DNA of 64,000 nucleotides from Elymus sibiricus (Eukaryota; Streptophyta; Magnoliopsida; Poales; Poaceae): the NCBI GenBank assembly GCA_039707655.1, contig CM077670.1:141774001-141838000 (forward strand). The letters run 5' to 3'. How positions within the stretch are numbered: position 1 is the stretch's first letter; every line of letters begins with the position of its first letter. Below are positions 32,689-44,001 of the stretch, piece after piece. A program made the position numbers and the translations under genes. The notes beneath the pieces are model-generated. The model had not been told where the DNA came from. It was given only the letters and a program-made list of their open reading frames with translations, and searched no databases.

Positions 32689-33705
32689 ACATCCCCAAGA
32701 TTAATTCCTGCTCGTCCTCGAGTTGGTGAATGATAAAAACATATTTTTTGATGTTGAATACAACCTAGCATGTTTATCTTGTAATCTTGTATGGTATGAA
32801 TATTGAGAAACAATTAAGTAATTGATATCAACATAATAATATCCATGAATACTAGAAAACAATCATTACTTTTCAAAATATACGATGCTTAACGAATGTT
32901 ATCCCTACTCATTGAATTATGTAAGCATGGCATGACTCCATCTTCCTAACATAAGTACAAAATAGGAGCATCTCGGTGTCAAACCAAGCAATTGATCATA
33001 CCTTTTCACGCGCTTCAGCATTTTCAACTTCACTCAATATATGAGCGTGAGGCATGGACTTAGCACTACAGATGGAATAGAGTATGTTGATAGGGGTTTA
33101 TAAGGGAAGACAAAAGTGAAGAAAGTCTTGCATCAACTCGGTGGATCGTTAGGAAATGGAGAGGCCTTTCAATCGATATCAATGCGAGGAGTAGGGATTT
33201 CCATGCAACGGATGCACTAGAGCTATAAGTGTATGAAAGCTCGCTAGTGAAACTAAGTGGGTGTGCATCCAACTTGCTTGCTCATGAAGACCTCGGGCAT
33301 TTGAGGAAGCCTGTCATTGGAATATACAAGCCAAGTTCTATAATGTAAAAATTCCCACTAGTATATGAAAGTGACAAATCATGGAGACTCTTCATATGAA
33401 GAACATGGTGCTACTTTGAAGCACAAGTGTGGTAAAAGGATAGTAGCATTGCCCCTTCTCTCTTTTTCTCTCATTTTCTCCCATTTTTTCCTCCTTTTTT
33501 GTTGAACAATGTCATGAACCTCATCCCCACTTTTTGGAGGACTCATCAGTCTCCATCATTCTTTACCTCACTGGGACAATGCTCTAATAATGATGATCAT
33601 CACACTGTTATTTACTTACAACTTGATAAACTGAAATAATATGACTCTATATGGATGCCTCTAGCAGTGTACCAGGATGTGCAATGATCTAGCATAACAT
33701 GAAGA
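32689..33705 (-). other. 3' internal (untranslated) region of the minus-oriented Athila-type element
   Basis: Starts with the polypurine tract next to the LTR and a CTCGAGGACGAGCAGGAATT stretch (minus strand), typical of Triticeae Athila 3' UTRs. No ORF is supported. It ends abruptly near 33705 at a fragment of a different LTR, so the element's coding body is absent here. Confidence 0.6.
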
Positions 33706-34261
33706 CATTGGGGAGTAATAAGTAGATGATGGGTTGCGAGAGTGACAGAAACTTAAACCGTAGTTTATGCGTTATTCCCTAAGGGGCAGATTTGGATCCA
33801 TATGTTTAATGCTATGGTTAGATTTATCTTAATTCTTCTTTCATAGTTGCGGATGCTTGCGAGAGGGGGTAATCATAAGAGGGTTGTTTGTTCAAGTAAG
33901 AACTGCACCCTAGCACCGGTCCACCCACATATCAAATTATCAAAGTAGTGAACACGAATCAACTAAGCATGATGAACGTGACTAGACGAGAATTCGCATG
34001 TGTCCTCGAGAACGCTTTGCTTACTATAAGAGAACTTTCCGGCTTGTCCTTTGCTATAAAAAGGATTGGGCCACCTTGCTGCACTCTTGTTACTATTGTT
34101 ACTTGTTACTTGCTACAAAACTATCTGTTACCACTGTTTACATCACTTGTAGAGAATACCTTGCTGAAAACCACTTGTCATTTCCTTCTGCTCCTCGTTG
34201 GGTTTGACACTCTTACTTACCGAAAGGACTACGATTGATCCCCTATACTTGTGGGTCATCA
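33706..34261 (+). repeat. truncated Athila LTR (3' third), plus orientation
   Basis: About 90% similar by eye to 24112-24672, ending in the same GGGTCATCA. It lacks the first two thirds of the LTR. The left junction is inside another element's UTR, which indicates a deletion rather than simple insertion. Confidence 0.8.
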
Positions 34262-35677
34262 CCTATGAGAGACAAAACATAAAAACTTTCTGTCCCAAGT
34301 ATGCTATGTAAGTATGGTTCCCGTTGAACTCGCCCATGATGATCCTAGATGATCAATATGAGATATAATGTGGCATGATGCTATGGCTATTGCTTACAAG
34401 CTCTTTGTTTTCTTTCTCTCCTTGCTTAAAAGCTTTTCTCGCTTCTTTTCTTTTTGATATTTTCTTGGGCCACTTATGCGAAATGCACAAACCAAGATAG
34501 CAATTATGTATATGCGGGAACAATTGATGACACAAGAGATGATACGATGATATATGCCTGCAATGATAGCTACGCGGTATATGTATCACTAAAGTGCACA
34601 AGTAGCGTTGCCCGGCAATACTCAAATGGCTAGTCTCGTAGGCAAGTGACGCAAAAGATGGCTTCGGGGTTAACAATGTAATGGCAAGGGAGTGGACTAA
34701 GATGTCGTCGAAGTTACCGTCCTTGCTTACAGTGGTGGTGTCAAATGATGGAGTGGTCGTTGTCGATGTCGAGTCCATGGCGAAGTTGAGTGGCGGTGAT
34801 GTCGATGACGAACCGTTCCTAAGTAACCGAAACATGTTAGGAAACGGAAATCGTGAACTCAAATTTCAAATGGCAAACGTGGCAAAATTTCAAAGGAGGC
34901 GCCAGATGTCCGGGCGTCGGGCCGGATGTCCAGGCTGGCCGAATGTCTGCGGTATCAGGCCGAATGTCTGGGCCGGCGATCCGTGGATGAATTCGCATGG
35001 ATGAACTTGGGGAAGAAAAATTGGGGACAAAATTGAGGAGATTTCGTGGATGGAAAAGGGGAGAAAGGTGTGGGGAAGCTAAATCCACCCGCAACACTTC
35101 GAATCCATGGATCAAAATCAACAAAACATCTTCAAACCAACAAATCAAAAACAAATTGGTATGGCTCTTTTTGTGGGGATTTTCGAATTTGGGTAAAAAC
35201 AAACAAAATTGGGGCTAGAAAGTCGAGTGGGAGAACTCCAAGGTGTAAATCAACCTTGCTCTGATCCAAGATGATCAAGAGCAAGCTGGCTATGATCCAA
35301 GATGATGTAGGGTGGAACCCTAGATGGTGATCTTTTCACACTTGGAGGTGGGGAAAGGAGCAAATCAAGAGAAGAACACACAAAATCACTCAATCAACAA
35401 TATCCAATCACACATGCACTAAATCCACATACACTTAGAGGGATACAAAGGTCCAAATACAACACAAGAGGGCAAATAGGTAGCTAGTTCATCTCAATCC
35501 AAGAGGAGTTGAGGTCTTGATATCCAAGAGGATCTTCCCTAGAAGGGGTCTTGAATCCACTAGGGGATCTTTTCACATGGAGGTCTTGATCTCCATGGGA
35601 GAGTGGTAGTGGATGAGAAAAACTCAATCTCAAATGAGCTAAACCTTTGCTAACCCTGGCTAGATGGGGGAGGGGGT

Positions 35678-35687
35678 CTATATATAG
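35678..35687 (-). promoter_or_regulatory. probable TATA box of the minus-oriented LTR
   Basis: CTATATATAG, palindromic. The minus direction is preferred because of the neighbouring LINE and leader order. Confidence 0.4.
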
Positions 35688-35749
35688 TCTTGGGCGAGAT
35701 AGGAGAGGAGGAGAGGAGATACATGGACCTCTGGCCCGGTTAGGCACGC

Positions 35750-36005
35750 GCAGGTGCCGGATGTCTGGGCTGGGGACCGGATGTTCGGGGGCTCGGTCCG
35801 GATGTCCGGCCCGGTGCTGGTCACGGTGCTGATGCCTTCGGGCCGGATTTCCAAGGCGAGGCCAGATGTCCGAGCCCTGGTGCCGGATGTTTGGGGCGCG
35901 GCCGGATGTTCCGCTCCTGGATCTCCTTCGGCTGCTGCCTTGCTGCTGTTGGCCGAGTCTTCAAGCACCGGATGTCCAGGCTGGGGCCGGATCTCCGAGC
36001 GCTGT
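35750..36005. repeat. degenerate minisatellite with CCGGATGTCCGGGC-type core
   Basis: Roughly ten occurrences of CCGGATGTCYRGG or its variants (GCCGGATTTCC, GCCAGATGTCC, ACCGGATGTTCGG) at irregular 15-40 bp spacing. A smaller cluster of four lies at about 34905-34975. The core is partly palindromic (CCGGAYRTCCGG). Confidence 0.7.
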
Positions 36006-36249
36006 AGGACTTTGGCGACTTCCCTCATCGTGGTCCTTCGTCCATGTCCGTAGTGGCTTGACCTTCATCCCGAGGGTCTCCGAGGTTGCTCTCCTCGTAC
36101 CTAAGCACATATAGCATTCCCGCTTGAGGTAGTAGCCATGTCTCATGTGGTTCATATGGAAGTTCATTAAGGAGAAATGTCACCTCGGTCTCGATAGCTC
36201 ATGCACATGATCTAGTCATCGGTCCACTTGGTTCTTTGGGAGACGATGG

Positions 36250-39225
36250 TGGGTCCATGGGGATGACCGTGGGATGCTTTGCATCAAAAGGTGCATGCAC
36301 TGAATCTGGGCGGTAAAGGAGATGCCGGCCTCGAAGTCCTGCATCCATCTACCGTCCGCAAGGGCCTACTACACCGTACGACTATTGATGATTCTAGTTT
36401 GCATCGTCGCCACTAGAAGTGGTGCAATATCAACCGCCGCAACACCGTGGATCCACTTGTCTCTCCAGAACAACACCTTCTCGCCCGACCCCACTGTGAT
36501 GTAAATTAGTGTGTCGAACACCTCCCATGCTTCTGTGTCTTCTATCATCAGCAATCCTTGCCAAGGCCGTTGTGGGTCTGTCCTCTTAAGCCACTCCCAT
36601 TTGACTCTTAGTGTGATTGCTTGGCTCTTCAAGTTCTCGATGCCCAGTCCGCCGAATTTGTTAGGGCGGCATATGGTATCCCACGCCACTAGGCATTACC
36701 CACCATTGATCTTGTCTTTCCTTGCCCAAAAGAAGGATCTCTTTGAACACCCAATCTGGTGCATCTACAATCATCAGGTGATGGACCGGCCGTGCCGCGA
36801 TGACAGATTGCACAAGAATGAGCCATCCCGGCCTTTGGATGAGACCTCTTTGCCATGCCGGGATAAAGTGTCGTACCTGGTCTGGCATGGGCTGCCACTG
36901 TACCCGTGTTAAGCTCCTGATCGCGAGTTGCAAGCCTAAGTAGCGGCAAGGGAACTCAGACAAGTCACACTGCAGTATTCCCGCAACTTGAGCTCTGTCA
37001 TCATTGTCTCCCTTGATCAAAACCGCAATGGAATTGCGAGAGTTGACCCTCAATCCCGAGGCTTCTTGAAATGCTGCTAGTATGGCCCGAATGAGGCAAA
37101 GTCTTTTAGTGAGGGCTTAACGAACATCACCACATCATCCACATATATCGAAACTCGCTGCATCACCGTGATCCCATAGTAAGAACTAAGAATCCCCAGC
37201 TCCATGGCCTTGTGAACTAGCGCGATGAGGACATCCATAGCGATGACGAAGAGCATCGAAGAAATCGGGTCACCCTGTCGCAGACCGCAAGCATGTACAA
37301 ACTTCCTCTCGGGGAACTCCGTTGACCACCACCTTTGTGCTAGCAGATTGTAGAAGTGCCGCCATCCAGCTAGCCCATCGTTGGCCAAATCCCTTTGCTC
37401 TCAAGGCTTTGAATAGGAACGACCAGGATAAGGAGTCAAACGCCCTAGAGATGTCCAACTTGATAAAAACTCTGGGAACCCTCCTCGCATGAATCCTCCT
37501 CACAACTTGACGAACCAAAAAGAAGTTGTCGTGGAGGTGTCTTCCTTTGATGAAGGTGGACTGGTTCATCACCACAATCTCATGCATTTGAATTCTAAGG
37601 CGGTTGGCAAGCTCCTTGGTGAAAAGCTTCGGGATGCTATGGATTAGACTAATCGGCCTAAAGTCACCGATTTCCTTCGTGTCTGGTTTCTTGGGGATGA
37701 GGATGATGTGAGCCTTGTTAAGTTTGGAAAAGCCTCTAGCATCACACACGAACAACTTCATCATCACAGCCATGATGTCTAGTTTGATAATCTGCCAAGC
37801 TCTTTGATAGAAGGCTCCAATAAAACCGTCCAGACTGGGTGCATGGTCCGGGGGTAGCTCCTTGATCACCTGCCATACCTCTTCCTCTGTGATGATATCT
37901 TCCAAGCTTTGTAAGTCTGTGGCCTCAATCCCTAAGTATTGCAAGTCTAGAGTGTGCTCCCTTGCGTGCGCAGTACCAAGAAGCTGCTCATATGCAGCTG
38001 AGAATGCATCCACTTTCCTCTCCTGGTCGGTGATGATATCATCGCCTAGCGTGACATGTGATATGAAATTCTTTGTTCTCCGTCTGTTCGCCACAGCCAG
38101 GAATAGTTTTGTGTTTGTGTCACCCTCCTTTATCCATCTTAATCTCGATCGTTGACGATCTATCATACGTTCCAGTGTAGCCATGCCCAAGAGCGCCTGT
38201 TTCAACATGCGTCATAGCCAAGTTTCCTCCCTTTCCAGTGTTCTTATTTCCTGGGCAATGTCCAGTCTTTGTATGACCCAAGTGGCCACCCTCATTAGGA
38301 GTTTCACATTGCCAATCTTGCGTTGACCCCACACTTGCAGGGAGCTGGCGGTATTCCGTAGCAAGGCATCAAGCCTCTTTTACGGGTCCACGATCGCCGG
38401 GTCAAACACCCACGCCTCCCGTACTGCATCCTCAAACCCCTCTAGCTTGGTCCAGAACATCTCGAATCTAAACCTCTTTTTGGGACAAAACCCTGCACTC
38501 ATGGATAAGTGTAGGGGCGCATGATCTGAGACGCCCGTGGAGAGCGCCCGCATCAGGTAATCAGCGTTATCTAGCTCCCAGTCCACCGAAATGAGGACTT
38601 TGTCAATCTAGGTAAGAGTAGGGGCATCCCGTTCATTTGACCACGTGAATTTTCTTCCATGCATGTATGTCCCCTTAAGCTCGTGCTCATCCACAAATTG
38701 CCTAAACTTAGTCATCATGCCCCTGTTGAGGTTATTGTTGCTTTTCTCGGAGGCCCTTAGTATCATGTTGAAGTCTCCCAGCACCATCCATGGTCCCGGG
38801 CAGAGCATACGCCTCATCTTCAGATGTTCCAAGAATTGGCACTTGAGTTCATATCCTTGTGGCCCATACAGCACGGATATCCACCATGGTTCCCCCACCT
38901 TAGTGTGCAACCGACCAGTGACAAAGTTTGCGTCGAACTGGATGGCATCCATCTCTAGCACCGAGCTTTTCCAAGCTATGGGAACTTCCCCACGTGTTTC
39001 ATCCACCGGAAAATAAGCAAAACCATCAAAAGATGGCCCTAGGCATTGCATAATGGTAAATTGATCTATTACGTCCAATTTGGTTTCTTGGAAGCACACC
39101 AAGTTCACCCTCACCGTAGCAACAAACTCTCTCACCGCCTTCCATTTTGTTGGATTGTTCATCCCACGAACATTCCAGCACAACACATGTGGGTGTAGAT
39201 CCATCGAAGAGACCTGCACCGGCAC
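36250..39225 (-). pseudogene. LINE ORF2: endonuclease and reverse transcriptase, degraded
   Basis: The start at 39225 (MPVQVSSMDLHPHVLCWNVR) overlaps the end of ORF1. The endonuclease shows CWNVRG, FQETKLD, VLGDFNMI and, after a TAG at 38608, SDHAPL. The RT shows HIILIPKKPDTKEIGDFRPI, FIKLDISRAFDSLSW, LRQGDPISSMLFVIA and YVDDVVMF, where plant LINEs usually have YADD. Frameshifts near 38200 and 37270-37380 and a stop near 37080 split it. C-terminal segments (FPCRYLGLQLAIRSL; FGGLGIENLKSQAITLRVKW) reach about 36250 with a stop near 36358. The enzyme nicks target DNA and primes reverse transcription there; this copy is inactive. Confidence 0.85.
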
Positions 39226-39229
39226 CTCG

Positions 39230-39806
39230 AACCTTGATCTAGTTGACGTTGATTACCACAGAGTTGTGTGCCTCCATTTCTTCCACTGATGGGATCGTCT
39301 TGCCAAAGAGCACAGTGATGATCCGTACGTGCTCCTCACGGAGGGGGGAGTCGAACAGGGCCTTGAGCTCATGCACTACGCCATCGTCCACCAAGTCATC
39401 CAGAACCATGCCAATGCCTGTAGCAGCATATTCTCTGCGGGATTGTCTTTGGGTCTCTTTGTCGCCGTCGACTTCATCGATACCCTGGTGGTTCTCTTGG
39501 GCGTGAACGGTTCTGCCTCAGGGCGCAGTTGTGAAGCCTGTACCTCCCAAAGAAGCAGCGGTGGAGCTAGTCTCTTGATGATGTTAGAACAAAAGCTCTT
39601 GATTTTGCCGTAAGCCACGACCTCTTGCACCGTCATCCCATTAGTTTCAACCCTCAACTATGCACAAACCAGGCTCCTGCAGTCGTTGACAATGCTATCT
39701 GCCTCCATGTTATCTTGCATGCCTCGCTCCTCTGAAGCAGTTCATTCCAAACTCTCTGAAAAGCGGCAAACTTTTTGCTGCCCACGGCGACAGGGACGCA
39801 CCTACA
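39230..39806 (-). pseudogene. LINE ORF1, C-terminal fragment
   Basis: The minus-strand reading contains KFAAFQRVWNELLQRSEACK, then a stop near 39655. It continues with a Pro/Arg-rich segment (RPEAEPFTPKRTTRVSMKST), a common feature of grass LINE ORF1 tails. Lower confidence than ORF2 because ORF1 is poorly conserved. The N-terminal RNA-binding part is absent. Confidence 0.55.
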
Positions 39807-39812
39807 CTGCAC

Positions 39813-40143
39813 TGATGACCCACAAGTATAAGGGATCAATCGTAGTCCTTTTGATAAGTAAGAGTGTCGAACCCAACGAGGAGCAGAAGGAAATGACAAG
39901 CGGTTATCAACAAGGTATTCTCTGCAAGTGTTGTAAGTAGTGATAATAGATAGTTTTGTAGCAAGGTGATTCATAGCAAGTAACAAGTAACAATAGTAAC
40001 AAGAGTGCAGCAAGGTGGCCCAATCCTTTTTATAGCAAAGGACAAGCCGAAAGTACTTCTTATAGTGATCAAAGCATTCTCAAGGACACATGGGATTTCT
40101 TGTCTAGTCACGTTCATCATGTTTAGTTGATTCGCGTTCACTA
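39813..40143 (-). repeat. Athila LTR end, minus orientation, cut by a CACTA element
   Basis: The complement matches about 24340-24672 (ends TGATGACCCACAAG on the + strand). At 40143 it is interrupted by CACTACAAAA. The preceding CTA is the probable left copy of the CACTA TSD. The rest of the LTR must lie beyond the right edge of the window. Confidence 0.78.
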
Positions 40144-40157
40144 CACTACAAAAAAAA

Positions 40158-40327
40158 CACTTCCGTGATGATACATCTTTGTCATAGTAGGTCACGTTTT
40201 CTGTCATGCATGTAAATCGATGACGATTTTATGACAGAATCAAGATAGTCATACCTGTGCTGTCGTAGAAGTGGTCCATGACAATATTCAAATTATCATC
40301 ACGGAAGTGTCCACTTCCATGATGATA
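40158..40327. repeat. perfect 16-bp inverted repeat near the CACTA end
   Basis: CACTTCCGTGATGATA at 40158-40173 is the exact complement of 40294-40309. A third copy, with one change and in forward orientation, is at 40312-40327. It could fold into a stem with a loop of about 120 bases. Confidence 0.8.
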
Positions 40328-40893
40328 AATGTCACGTCATGGAAGTGTTTCCGTCAAGGGTAACCGACACATGGCATCCACCGTAACGGGTCGCCGTTAA
40401 GCTATCGGGTTTTGGTTTGGATCCAATAACCCGTTAACAGCTAGGACCAATGGGGATTTTCCACGTGTAAAATTCTCATTGGCCGAAGGAACCACGTGTC
40501 AGCTCGGCGTGGCGAGATATTTTATTCCTCCAATGGACGATACGGGCCTATAAAAATGTTACATGTGGCATGGCCCAACAGTGGCCCATTTATGTTTAAA
40601 AGGACGGCCCAGTCAAAGGCCCATAAGATTTACTCAGGTACTAGTGGGCCGGCCCACTAACGACCTGCTTAAACATGGCCCATTTACAGCCCACCGCTAG
40701 ATCGGGCCTGTTAATTGTCCGCTCAGTCTTTGGGCCCATTACGGCCCAGTGAGTTTTCGGCCTGTTAAAGTCCCGATGTAGAAATGGGCCCATTTCAGCC
40801 CGGTGTGCCTTTCGGCCTATTAACCCGTGCTGCACATGGGCCATATATGGTCCGAAGCGACATTCAGCCCCTTAACGGTCCGTGATCTCGGTG

Positions 40894-40898
40894 GCAAC
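40894..40898. repeat. target site duplication GCAAC (left of LTR 1)
   Basis: GCAAC precedes TGTTGGAAATATG at 40899. It recurs at 48184-48188 (before the second LTR) and at 50036-50040 (after it). Confidence 0.92.
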
Positions 40899-42047
40899 TG
40901 TTGGAAATATGCCCTAGAGGCAATAATAAATTAGTTATTATTATATTTCCTTGTTCATGATAATCGTTTATTATCCATGCTATAATTGTATTGATTGGAA
41001 ACTCAAATACATGTGTGGGTACATAGACAACACTGTGTCCCTAGTAAACCTCTAGTTGACTAGCTCGTTGATCAAAAGATGGTGAAGGTTTCCTAGCCAT
41101 GGACATGAGATGTCATTTGATAACGGGATCACATCATTAGGAGAATGATGTGATGGACAAGACCCAAACTACGAACGTAGCATATGATCGTGTCAGTTTA
41201 TTGCTATTGTTTTCTACATGTCAAGTATCTGTTCCTTTGACCATGAGATCATGCAACTCCCTGACATTGGAGGAGTACCTTGTGTGTATCAAACGTCACA
41301 ACGTAACTGGGTGACTATAAAGGTGCTCTATAGGTATCTCCGAGGATGTCTGTTGGGTTGGCATGGATCAAGACTGGGATTTGTTACTCCGTATGACGGA
41401 GAGGTATCTCAGGGCCCACTCGGTAATACAACATCACAATGAGCCTTGCAAGCAATGTGACTAAAGTGTTAGCCACGAGATCTTGTATTATGGAACGAGT
41501 AAAGAGACTTGCCAGTAACGAGATTGAACTAGGTATAGAGATACCGACGATCGAATCTTGGGCAAGTAACATACCGAAGAATAAAGGGAACAGCATACGG
41601 GATTAACTGAATACTTGACATAGAGGTTCGACCGATAAAGATCTTCATAGAATATGTAGGAGCCAATATGGGCATCCAGGTCCCGCTATTGGTTATTGAT
41701 CGTAGAGGTGTCTCGGTCATGTCTACATAGTTCTCGAACCCGTAGGGTCTACACACTTAACGTTTGGTGACGATTAGTATAGTTGAGTTATTTTGTTGGT
41801 GACCGAAGGTTGTTCGGAGTCCCGGATAAGATCCCGGACATGACGAGGATCTCCGGAAGAGTCCGGAGGTAAAGATTGATATATGGGATAATAGTGTTTG
41901 GTCTCCGGAAGGGTTCCGGAATTCACCGGAAGGGGTTCCGGATGTTTCCCGAAATGTTCGGGTACGAGAACACTTTATTTGGGCCAAGGGGTAAAGCCCA
42001 CGAGGCTTAGGCAAGGTGCAAAAGGAAGTTTTGCTGGCGTCTGGGGT

Positions 42048-42167
42048 GGTACTACCGCTTATCGTAAGCGGTACTACCGCTACAGGTGGTAATACCGCTT
42101 ATCGTAAGCGGTACTACCGCTACAGGCGGTACTACCGCTTATCGTAAGCGGTACTACCGCTTGTACG
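42048..42167 (+). repeat. three 40-bp palindromic repeats upstream of the LTR TATA box
   Basis: Each 40-bp unit holds arms TACCGCTTA and TAAGCGGTA around TCG, then TACTACCGCTACAGG. The middle unit has one base change in the first arm. The array lies about 115 bp upstream of TATAAATAG. The same array is in the second LTR (about 49337-49456) but is not visible in the Angela LTR at 51373. Confidence 0.9.
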
Positions 42168-42281
42168 CTATACTGCTGGAATCCGAGTTGGACTCTTTCC
42201 GTGCGGGCCAAACCGACCTTGTGCGGGCAAAACCGACCTGGAGGAGGCTTTTACTCCAAGTTTAGACTCCAAGGCTCAACA

Positions 42282-42290
42282 TATAAATAG
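42282..42290 (+). promoter_or_regulatory. TATA box of the BARE/Angela 5' LTR
   Basis: TATAAATAG, the expected LTR promoter of this group; the partner is at 49571-49579. Confidence 0.75.
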
Positions 42291-42747
42291 AGGGGCAGGG
42301 CTAGCACACGCGACACATTAAGATTTCCCAAGCCGTGTGTCGGCAACCCTAACCCTCTAGTTCTCCCATCATAATCTCCGTAGTGCTTGGCGAAGCCCTG
42401 CAGAGATTGTTCCGCACCACCATCACCACGCCGTCGTGCTGCAGGAACTCATCTACTACTTCATCATCGCTCGCTGGATCGAGGAGGTGAAGGCGTCATC
42501 AAGCCGTACGTGTGTTGAACGCGGAGGTGCCGTCTGTTCGGCACTAGTTCGTGATCGGATCGAGGGACGACTTGCGATTTGGATCGTGGAGACGTTCGAC
42601 TACATCAACCGCGTTTCTTAACGCTTCCGCTTAGCGATCTACAAGGGTATGTAGATTCACTCTCCCTCTCGTAGATGCTCATCACCATGGATAGATCTTG
42701 TGTGTGCGTAGGAAAATTTTTGTTTCCCATGCAACGTTCCCCAACAG

Positions 42748-42765
42748 TGGCATCTGAGCTAGGTC
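42748..42765 (+). promoter_or_regulatory. primer-binding site of the BARE/Angela element
   Basis: TGGCATCTGAGC one base after the LTR end. It resembles the initiator-Met tRNA complement used by BARE-like elements (usually TGGTATCAGAGC), with substitutions. Confidence 0.75.
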
Positions 42766-44001
42766 TATGCATAGATGAGATCTCGAGTAGAACACAAACG
42801 AGTTGTGGGCGTGGGTGTATACATATTGCTTGCTGTTACTAGTTGATACTTGATTCGGCGGTATTTTGAGATGAAGCGGCCCGGACCGACATTATGCGTA
42901 CGCTTACGCGAGATAGGTTCCTTCAACTGACATGTAACTTCGTTGCATAAAGATGGCTAGCGGGTGTCTATCTCTCTCACTTTAGTTGAATCAATTTCAA
43001 TGAAGAGGGTTCTTTTAGAAGATAAAAAAGCAATCACTACACCACGTTGTGGTTTTGTGTAGGTAAGAACGGTTCTTGCAAACCCGTAGCAGCCACGTAA
43101 AATTTGCAACAACAATTAGAGGACGTCTAACTTGTTTTTGCAGGGTATGTTGTGATGTGATATGGCCAATTACATGATGAGATATATGTGATGTATGAGA
43201 TGATCATGTGTTGTATAGAATATCACGACTTGCATGTCGATGAGTACGGCAACTGGCAGGAGCCATAGAGTTGTCTTTAATTATTTTCGCCATTTTGCTT
43301 TACTTTATCGCTATGAGTTAGCAATAGTCGTGGAAGCAACAGTCGGCGCGACAACCTCATGGCGACACGTTGATGGAGATCAAGATGATGGAGATCATGG
43401 TGTCATGCCGGTGACGATGGAGATCATGCCGGTGCTTTGGAGATGGAGATCAAAAGCACAAGTTCATGGCCATATCATGTCACTTATGATTTGCATGTGA
43501 TGTTAATCCTTTTATGCATCTTATTTTGCTTAGGACGACGGTAGCATTATAAGGTGATCCCTCACTTAAATTTCAAGATAAAATTGTGTTCTCCCCGAGT
43601 GTGCACCGTTGTGAAAGTTCGTCGTTTCGAGACACCACGTGATGATCGGGTGTGATAGACTCTACGTTCACATACAACGGGTGCAAGCCAGTGTAGCACA
43701 TGCGGAACACTCGGGTTAAACTTGACGAGCCTAGCATGTACAGACATGGCCTCGGAACACAAGAGACCGAAAGGTCGAACATGAGTCATATAGTAGATAT
43801 GATCAACATGAAGATGTTTACCATTGAAACCACCTCAACTCACGTGATGATCGGACATGAGTTGGTGGATTTGGATCATGTTACACTCGAATGACCGGAG
43901 GGATGTCAATTTGAGTGGGAGTTTTTAAGTAATATGATTAACTAAACTCATTATCTTGAACAATAGTCTAAGTTGTCTTTGCAATATTTATGTTGTAGAT
44001 C
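42766..44001 (+). other. BARE/Angela untranslated leader
   Basis: 1.2 kb without coding potential. A cluster of GATGGAGATCA repeats (about 43370-43450) recurs in the other Angela leader (about 63460-63540). Leader regions of this group carry dimerisation and packaging signals, so the cluster is a candidate (inference). Confidence 0.65.

Larger units (their letters stand above)
34262..36250 (-). mobile_element. minus-oriented LTR and leader of an unrecognised LTR retrotransposon
   Basis: On the minus strand a palindromic CTATATATAG (35678-35687) looks like a TATA box, followed by a long untranslated leader towards 34262. Two clusters of a short CCGGATGTCCGGGC-like repeat lie at about 34905-34975 and 35750-36005. 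A minus ORF (34862-34353) is Thr/Ser-rich and looks like leader sequence, not a known gag. The right border with the LINE is uncertain by about 50 bp. The left end is cut by the Athila LTR fragment. I do not recognise the family. Confidence 0.5.
36250..39812 (-). mobile_element. L1-like LINE (non-LTR retrotransposon), 5' truncated
   Basis: On the minus strand the order is the C-terminal part of ORF1 (about 39806-39230), then ORF2 with AP endonuclease (39225 to about 38500), RT (about 38000-37080) and a C-terminal domain (about 37050-36250). No poly(A) end is visible; the 3' border runs into the LTR remnant at about 36250. The 5' end is cut at 39812/39813 by an Athila LTR. Grass LINEs of the L1 clade have this layout. 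Confidence 0.85.
40899..42746 (+). repeat. 5' LTR of the BARE/Angela element
   Basis: 1848 bp, TGTTGGAAATATGCCC...GTTCCCCAACA. It contains a three-unit 40-bp palindromic array (42048-42167) and TATAAATAG at 42282-42290. The PBS follows directly. Confidence 0.93.

Noticed and set aside
34353..34862. 169-codon minus ORF as a gag gene
   Set aside because: No gag motif or zinc knuckle; Ser/Thr/His-rich reading of an LTR-element leader and not flanked by pol sequence.
40641..40844. 67-codon minus ORF present identically at 47931-48134
   Set aside because: Identity comes from the duplicated CACTA flank, not from coding constraint; the sequence is subterminal GGCCCA repeats.
42048..42167. CRISPR-like array of palindromic repeats
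   Set aside because: Eukaryotic LTR context, contiguous 40-bp units without unique spacers, and no cas genes.
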